From NCBI RefSeq assembly GCF_026319365.1, contig NZ_JAPDMS010000005.1:1-64000 (forward strand): a DNA stretch of 64,000 nt. Direction: 5' to 3'. This stretch comes from Methylophaga sp. OBS1 (lineage in GTDB: Bacteria; Pseudomonadota; Gammaproteobacteria; Nitrosococcales; Methylophagaceae). Below are positions 58,834-64,000 of the stretch, piece by piece. The position numbers and the translations under genes are program-made. Position 1 is the stretch's first letter. The number at the start of each line of letters is the position of its first letter. The notes beneath the pieces are model-generated. The model was not told the DNA's origin, made no database searches, and saw only the letters and a program-made list of their open reading frames with translations.

Positions 58834-59103
58834 CCATAAGCCAGCCAGAGCCGTTCAAGCGCATCACATGGCGCCCCTGTTTTTCTGACTCGCAAAATCA
58901 AGGTGGCCGGACTGCTGCAAAGTCAGAGGTCTTATTGGATTAATTAGTGAAAGTGAATACTCACTCTTTTTGATGTTTATCCATGGTCATTCCGCTGCCG
59001 GCTGGATTAGACCCCGAACACAGCGACATTGAGAATGCGGGACAGGGCCAAGCTGGCTAAAACAATGCTGGCCTTATGCCATAGCAGTGAGACATGATGA
59101 ATG

Positions 59104-60501
59104 TCAGTTGTTTTTCAGATCGGCAAAAGCCTCAATCGCGTGTTTACGTGCGGGTTTGTAATCAATCACCGGTGGCGGGTAACCGAGTTTGGCACGTTGT
59201 TCGTCGCTGGGATCATGAATCTGTTTATTACTCAGATCTTTTAGTTCCGGTACAAAGCGACGGATAAATTCGCCTTCCGGATCAAACCGTTCTGATTGGC
59301 GTGTGGGATTAAACACCCGGAAGTAGGGTGCCGCATCACAGCCGGTCGATGCACTCCATTGCCAGCCGCCGTTATTGGCCGCAAACTCACCATCGATGAG
59401 ATGTTGCATAAAAAACTGTTCGCCGCGGCGCCAGTCGATTAATAACAGCTTGCTGAGAAAACTGGCGGTAATCATTCTTAGCCGGTTATGCATCCAGCCG
59501 GTCTGCTTCAGCTGTCGCATGGCGGCATCGACAATCGGAAAACCGGTTTGTCCTTCACACCAGGCTTTAAAACCGTCTTCATTATCGGCCCAGACCACCT
59601 GATCGGTTTCCGGTTTGAAGGGCTTTTCCATGCTCAGCCGCGGGAAGTGCAGCAAGAGTTGCCGGTAAAAATCACGCCAGGCCAGTTCCTGCAGCCAGAC
59701 ATTGTCCTGCCAGTGCATTTTCTGGGCGCCGCAGTGATACTGGATCGCTGCCAGCAGCCGACGGGGGCCGATACGTCCCAGACTCAGGTAGGGCGACAAT
59801 AAACTGGTGGCAGGTTCTGCCGGAAAATCACGCCGCTCGGAATAGGCTTTGAGTCTTTTCTGACAGAACTTATCCAGTTTCTCCCGAATCTTGTCTTCGG
59901 CTGCCGGCCAGATATCATCGCGATAATCGCCGGACCAGTCAGGCTGTTGCCAGTCGACATTGAGCTGCTTGCCCTGTTTTTCCGGCTCAGGATAGGGTGC
60001 ACGCTGTGTGTCCTGGAGAATCTGCAGCCAGCGGCGATAGTAGGGGGTAAAGACTTTAAAGGGCTCATCCTGCTGGGTCAGCACCGGCAGGGCGACCAGT
60101 AGATCGGTTTCCAGTGCATGACAGGCAATACCCGCTTCAGCGAAAGTGTCCACCACTGCCTGATCCCGGCGCCGTTCATCCAGCGGCGTTTCCTGATTGA
60201 ACCAGATGGCACTGAAAGCATGCTCCTGGCAGAAGTCACGCAGCAGGGTGGGAACATCCGCGAACATGTCCGTTTCCAGCAGATGCAGGGGGATGCCTTT
60301 GGCAGCCAGTTGTTGCTGAATATCTTTCACACTGTCGGCTTTGAGTCCCTGCTTGGCGGCAGCTTCATCATGTTGCAGCCACTGGCCGGGACAGGCCACA
60401 AATACGACCTCAATATCCCCCTGCTGCTGGGCGAGATAGAGCGCCGGATTATCATCCAGTCTCAAGTCATTTCTGAGCCAGACCAGTTGTGTTGTTGTCA
60501 T
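59104..60501 (-). CDS. phrB: Deoxyribodipyrimidine photolyase (CPD photolyase)
   Basis: The 465-residue flavoprotein repairs cyclobutane pyrimidine dimers with blue light. It has the N-terminal antenna domain start TTTQLVWLRNDLRLDDNPAL and FAD-pocket blocks MHNRLRMITASFLSK and WQWSASTGCDAAPYFRVFNP (about 375-394). The ATG at 60501 has GAGGAGCAGGG upstream and overlaps the previous stop by four bases. Confidence 0.95.
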   Translation of the reverse strand: MTTTQLVWLRNDLRLDDNPALYLAQQQGDIEVVFVACPGQWLQHDEAAAKQGLKADSVKDIQQQLAAKGIPLHLLETDMFADVPTLLRDFCQEHAFSAIWFNQETPLDERRRDQAVVDTFAEAGIACHALETDLLVALPVLTQQDEPFKVFTPYYRRWLQILQDTQRAPYPEPEKQGKQLNVDWQQPDWSGDYRDDIWPAAEDKIREKLDKFCQKRLKAYSERRDFPAEPATSLLSPYLSLGRIGPRRLLAAIQYHCGAQKMHWQDNVWLQELAWRDFYRQLLLHFPRLSMEKPFKPETDQVVWADNEDGFKAWCEGQTGFPIVDAAMRQLKQTGWMHNRLRMITASFLSKLLLIDWRRGEQFFMQHLIDGEFAANNGGWQWSASTGCDAAPYFRVFNPTRQSERFDPEGEFIRRFVPELKDLSNKQIHDPSDEQRAKLGYPPPVIDYKPARKHAIEAFADLKNN

Positions 60502-62051
60502 CCCTGCTCCTCGTAGCCGGATTGATCCAGATGTTGATAAAGCCACTCGCTTCGATCGCGGATGGCCTGTTGTTCGTCATTGCCCTTGTTGTCCCAGTTC
60601 CTTACCTGCATGCCCAGCCGCGGATTGCGAGAGAGTAAGCCCCGATGTTTATCGATAAAAGACCAGTAAAGGGTGGTAAATGGGCAGGCCTTGTCTCCAC
60701 TGGCCTGTTTGGGCTTGAAATGGCAGTGATCGCAGTAATTCGACATGCGTTTGATATAGGCGCCGCTGGCAATATAAGGTTTGGAACCGACGATGCCACC
60801 GTCGGCATACTGGCTCATGCCGATCGTGTTGGGGATCTCTACCCAGGCTACGGCATCGATATACATGCCAAGGTACCAGCGGTGAATCTGATCCGGTTTG
60901 ACGCCCCACAGCAGAGAGAATAAACCGGTCACCATCAGTCTTTGAATATGATGGCCATAACCGAAAGTAAGCACTTGCGAAACAGATTCCCGCATACAGC
61001 GCATATCGGTCTCCGCATTCCAGTAAAAGCCGGGCAGATCATGGTCGCAATCAAGGGCGTTATAGCTCAGCCAGTCATCACGGTGGTACCAGTAAAGACC
61101 GCGGACATATTCTCGCCAGCCCAGAATCTGACGGATAAAGCCCTCGACGGCATTGAGTGGTGCCCTGTTATCCCGATAGGCTTGCTCAGCCGCCTCTATC
61201 ACTTCCAGCGGATGCAGCAGTTTCAGGTTAAGACAGCCGGAGAGGCGGGCATGAAACAGAAATGGCTGCTCAGTCCACATCGCATCCTGGTAGTCACCAA
61301 ATTGTGACAGCCGCTTGCTGATGAAGTCTTGCAACTGCTCCAGCGACTGTTCGCGCGTTACCGGCCAGTTGAATGTCTCAATCTCACCCGGCAAGTCCGG
61401 CAAGTATTGTTGAATATCCCTGATGACTGCCTGTGTCATCGCATCCGCTTTGAAATCGACAGGCTCAGGCACAGCGTCCGGGCCGCTTTTACCGAAGGTT
61501 TTGCGGTTGTCCTTATCAAAATTCCACTGGCCGCCTGCAGGCTCATTATTGTCATCCATCAGGATCTGCCGGTCCTGGCGCAGATAGCGATACCAGTGCT
61601 CCATTCTGGGTTGACGCCGATTCTGCATCCACTGTTTGAATTCGCCCGGGCGGCTGATGAAATGATTGTCTGCCAGCCATTCAATCTCAAGCTGGTGGCG
61701 CTGACAGCAGTCAGCCAGTTCATGCATGACATCGACATCACCCGGCAATACGCAGCGTACCTGACTGATTTGCTGCTGTTTCAGTGTGGCGGAGAGGGCC
61801 TCGGAGAAGTTTTGGTAGCCATCACTGAGGGTGCTGTATTGAAGCGACAAACCCTCGATCTCCAGCGATTGGGCGAAATGACGCATGGCTGACAGAAATA
61901 ATACCGTGCGTTGTTTGTTGGAAGGTGTGTCGCTGGACGCGCTTATTACTTCTGCCATCCAGAACAGATCCTGATCTTTCTTGCTATCCTGAAACAGCAG
62001 ACTGTCACGGTTCAGTTGATCGCCGAGAATCAGGTTGAGACGATAAGCCAT
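60498..62051 (-). CDS. Iron-sulfur bacterial cryptochrome/(6-4) photolyase family protein
   Basis: The 517-residue protein belongs to the photolyase-related FeS-BCP group. The four cluster cysteines are in RCMRESV, YCDHCHF and KACPF, and FAD-region segments such as GYGHHIQRLMVTGLFSLL are present. Family members repair (6-4) photoproducts or act as light sensors. It overlaps DUF3429 by one base and phrB by four. Confidence 0.93.
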   Translation of the reverse strand: MAYRLNLILGDQLNRDSLLFQDSKKDQDLFWMAEVISASSDTPSNKQRTVLFLSAMRHFAQSLEIEGLSLQYSTLSDGYQNFSEALSATLKQQQISQVRCVLPGDVDVMHELADCCQRHQLEIEWLADNHFISRPGEFKQWMQNRRQPRMEHWYRYLRQDRQILMDDNNEPAGGQWNFDKDNRKTFGKSGPDAVPEPVDFKADAMTQAVIRDIQQYLPDLPGEIETFNWPVTREQSLEQLQDFISKRLSQFGDYQDAMWTEQPFLFHARLSGCLNLKLLHPLEVIEAAEQAYRDNRAPLNAVEGFIRQILGWREYVRGLYWYHRDDWLSYNALDCDHDLPGFYWNAETDMRCMRESVSQVLTFGYGHHIQRLMVTGLFSLLWGVKPDQIHRWYLGMYIDAVAWVEIPNTIGMSQYADGGIVGSKPYIASGAYIKRMSNYCDHCHFKPKQASGDKACPFTTLYWSFIDKHRGLLSRNPRLGMQVRNWDNKGNDEQQAIRDRSEWLYQHLDQSGYEEQG

Positions 62052-62446
62052 TAAAAGTTGGCCAGCACCAGTGACAGGGCAGCAATCAGACTGAGCTGAC
62101 CGCGCAGCATCAGAAATTCATGTTCTATAAACCGCCGGAGCAGGAACCACTCATACAACCATAAAGCCACAAACGACAGTGCCGCCAGCCAGAACCAGTT
62201 ATAAGCCGGGGTCAGCAACCATAGCCAGGCCCAAAGCATGGCGCTGACCGAGACCAGGGCGACATGTGCCGGCAACGTTTCTTTCATGCTGAGCGTCCAC
62301 AACATGCCGCCCAGAAAACTGAAAATGAGCGCGGCATAGTCAATCAGGAAAATCTCGGCATGGCGGTTATCGAACAGGCTGCCAATGGCCAGTATCACAA
62401 AGGGAATCAGGCCGGCATAACCCAGATAGCGATGCGACGTTTTCAT
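62051..62446 (-). CDS. DUF3429 membrane protein
   Basis: A 131-residue protein with about four membrane helices (YAGLIPFVILAIGSLF, YAALIFSFLGGMLWTL and two more) and the family's GGMLW block. Its role is unknown, but it is often found beside photolyase-type genes, as here. It overlaps both neighbours by one base. Confidence 0.85.
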   Translation of the reverse strand: MKTSHRYLGYAGLIPFVILAIGSLFDNRHAEIFLIDYAALIFSFLGGMLWTLSMKETLPAHVALVSVSAMLWAWLWLLTPAYNWFWLAALSFVALWLYEWFLLRRFIEHEFLMLRGQLSLIAALSLVLANF

Positions 62447-63909
62447 CAGACAAGCTCCGTTTGATCCATAGAAAAGGGTTTAATCACCAGACGCTGGTGC
62501 TTTTGCCGGTCCGGATTGAGTAGAAACCGCACCAGAATTTTGTAGCTGTCGCGGTCAAAATAGGCCGGATTCTGCTGGTTTTTGTTGAGCAACTGCTGAC
62601 AGTCGGCTTCATCTTTGACCTGGCCCAGATAACGCCATTGATCAACCAGGTGATAATGAACCGCGTCCCAGTCTTCATGCAGCGGGTGCTCCTCGATGAT
62701 GACCGGACCGGGCCAGGGCCACTGTTGATTTTTCAGACTATCCAGCGCCAGTCGCAGACGCAGGTTATAGCTGGCAGCGCTTTCTTTACCGCAACAGGCA
62801 CCTTTGCATTTTTTGAGCTGAAATCCGAAGCAGGCGCCTTTTTGACGCTTTTCCAGCCCGCACAGTTTCTGGCACAACTGATGCGTTTGTATCAGTTCCA
62901 GCATGGTGTTCTGTGCCTGTTTCCGGCTACGAAACAGGCCATAACGACGGGTGATATCCTCAATCGCCGTCATATCAGTTGCCACCACTTCGGTTGTTAA
63001 CAAACCTTCAGTATCTTCCGCCAGAGAAATCTGATACAGGGTTTTGCTTCTGGTTTGGCGGCGGTTAAAGCGAGGTGAATAAAGTTTGATTTCGGTGTTT
63101 TCCAGCAACTGGGCACCAAAATCTGAAGGCGTCTGTACAAATTCGATATGGTGCAGGGATTTGCTGATATCAAGTTCTTTCGAATTCTGATGATCCTGGC
63201 TGAAGTGGCTCAAAACCCGCTCGCGGATATTGACCGATTTGCCGATATACAGCGGCACACCTTCTGCATCAAGAAAGCGATAAATACCGGGCAGATCGGG
63301 CAGGGCATCAATCTGTTCCTGGCTGATATGGCTGGGGAGGCTCGGGCGTTTCAGCAACTGTTTGCAGACAGACTCGATCTTATCCGGCGGAAAGGTATCG
63401 CTGATATGTTGAAAAAACGCCAGAATGACTTCGGTATCAGCCATCGCCCGGTGCCGATCATCGATCTCAATACCCAGTCTTTCAATAATGCGGTCCAGAC
63501 CGTGATAACGGTGCTCGGGAAATAATTTACGGCTCAGCCTGACCGAGCACAGCGTTTTACTACTGAACTGGTAACCGCAGCGCTGAAATGACTGTTTGAG
63601 AAAACTGTAATCGAAACGGGCGTTGTGGGCGACGATAACCCGGTCCTGCAGACGCTCAAACAGGGCCGGTGCAATATCCTCGAATCGCGGCGCATCCTCG
63701 ACCATCGGATTGCTGATGCCGGTCAGGCGGGTAATCCAGGGCGGAATAGCAACACCGGGATTAATCAGGGTCTGCCAGCGATCCACCACCACGCCATCGT
63801 CGACCTGGATCAAGGCAAGTTCGGTCATGCGGTCACGACTGGCGCGGCCGCCAGTGGTCTCGCAGTCGAGCAGCAGCATGCGTGATGGGAATGCGGATAA
63901 ATCAGCCAT
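62446..63909 (-). CDS. Fused DEDDh exonuclease and UvrC-like GIY-YIG nuclease
   Basis: The 487-residue protein joins a DnaQ-type 3'-5' exonuclease (about 5-170: LLLDCETTGG, AHNARFDYSFL, HRAMADTEV) to a GIY-YIG domain (about 210-290: GIYRFLDAEG, LYIGKSVNIRERV). The C-terminal region resembles the Cho/UvrC Cys-rich part (KLCGLEKRQKGACFGFQLKKC is at about 380-400, given by position). It may cut damaged DNA in the same repair unit as the photolyases. The ATG at 63909 is preferred. Confidence 0.9.
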   Translation of the reverse strand: MADLSAFPSRMLLLDCETTGGRASRDRMTELALIQVDDGVVVDRWQTLINPGVAIPPWITRLTGISNPMVEDAPRFEDIAPALFERLQDRVIVAHNARFDYSFLKQSFQRCGYQFSSKTLCSVRLSRKLFPEHRYHGLDRIIERLGIEIDDRHRAMADTEVILAFFQHISDTFPPDKIESVCKQLLKRPSLPSHISQEQIDALPDLPGIYRFLDAEGVPLYIGKSVNIRERVLSHFSQDHQNSKELDISKSLHHIEFVQTPSDFGAQLLENTEIKLYSPRFNRRQTRSKTLYQISLAEDTEGLLTTEVVATDMTAIEDITRRYGLFRSRKQAQNTMLELIQTHQLCQKLCGLEKRQKGACFGFQLKKCKGACCGKESAASYNLRLRLALDSLKNQQWPWPGPVIIEEHPLHEDWDAVHYHLVDQWRYLGQVKDEADCQQLLNKNQQNPAYFDRDSYKILVRFLLNPDRQKHQRLVIKPFSMDQTELV

Positions 63910-63914
63910 CGGAC

Positions 63915-64000
63915 TCAATGCGCCTGCCTGCGGCAACGTTCAGAGCAATATTTGACCTGGTCCCAGTCCCTGCGCCATTTCTTGCGCCAGTTGAAAGGGC
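63915..64000 (-). CDS. DUF2256 protein, 3' part only
   Basis: The window edge cuts this gene. The visible C-terminus reads PFNWRKKWRRDWDQVKYCSE then RCRRQAH and stop, the DUF2256 zinc-ribbon signature (Cys pair near the end). Its stop is five bases before the nuclease start, so it opens or belongs to the photolyase operon. Confidence 0.88.
   Translation of the reverse strand, partial: PFNWRKKWRRDWDQVKYCSERCRRQAH

Noticed and set aside
58952..58971. A short AGTGA/TCACT hairpin with five T residues after the chemoreceptor gene
   Set aside because: The five-base AT-rich stem is too weak to call a terminator with confidence.

Overview
The window looks like chromosome of an RuMP-pathway methylotroph of the Gammaproteobacteria, probably a marine Methylophaga-like bacterium. 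This is inferred from gene content, with no database match. The evidence is two hexulose-6-phosphate synthase genes, a 6-phospho-3-hexuloisomerase and a transaldolase in one cluster, an orphan pqqA (PQQ is the methanol dehydrogenase cofactor), a complete Na+-translocating NADH:quinone reductase, MutH/MutL mismatch repair, and E. coli-like orders around rpoN and nnr-tsaE-amiC-mutL.

Layout. 1-440: the 5S end of an rRNA operon, its terminator and odd degenerate repeats. 444-4365: a periplasmic methyltransferase-like protein, an HPF/cold-shock fusion, a cupin, a hydrolase and hypotheticals. 4422-6466: pqqA, cysteine synthase, a DUF2007 protein and a CBS protein. 6485-12564: nqrABCDEF plus nqrM. 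12686-16322: MFS transporter, aroC, mgtE. 16481-21858: rpoN-hpf-ptsN-hprK-EIIA-ptsH-ptsI, a regulatory phosphorelay without rapZ at its usual place. 21997-27298: metK-ahcY-metF behind an SAH riboswitch, followed by two tungstate-type ABC genes. 27335-35428: a metallopeptidase, dusA, an ABC-2 exporter, mutH, a diguanylate cyclase-type regulator, prmB and leuC. 35507-39432: the RuMP cluster (hps2, a four-repeat small protein, tal, hps1, phi) with visible promoters and terminators. 39536-42486: a HAD phosphatase with dhaK, then a convergent dhaL separated from dhaK by a GxxExxY gene with perfect 30-bp inverted repeats. 42785-44588: porin and tRNA-Phe. 44863-50429: RND efflux pair, a 23-residue membrane peptide and a LysM-like protein. 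50455-56832: mutL, amiC, tsaE, nnr, queG. 56890-58833: a chemoreceptor. 59104-64000: a photolyase operon.

How it fits together. HPS and PHI fix formaldehyde onto ribulose 5-phosphate and transaldolase helps regenerate the acceptor. The metK-ahcY-metF operon runs the methyl cycle and is sensed through SAH. NQR supplies a sodium gradient. The phosphorelay probably links carbon/nitrogen state to sigma-54-era regulation.

No CRISPR array, prophage or canonical insertion sequence was seen. The main accessory signal is a five-copy family of inverted-repeat elements with ends of the type ATCCGCAGATT; one copy carries the GxxExxY gene and four are empty. Other points worth attention are the repeat protein inside the RuMP cluster, the orphan pqqA, the SAH riboswitch ahead of metK, and a candidate plus-strand RNA between the repeat-protein gene and hps2.
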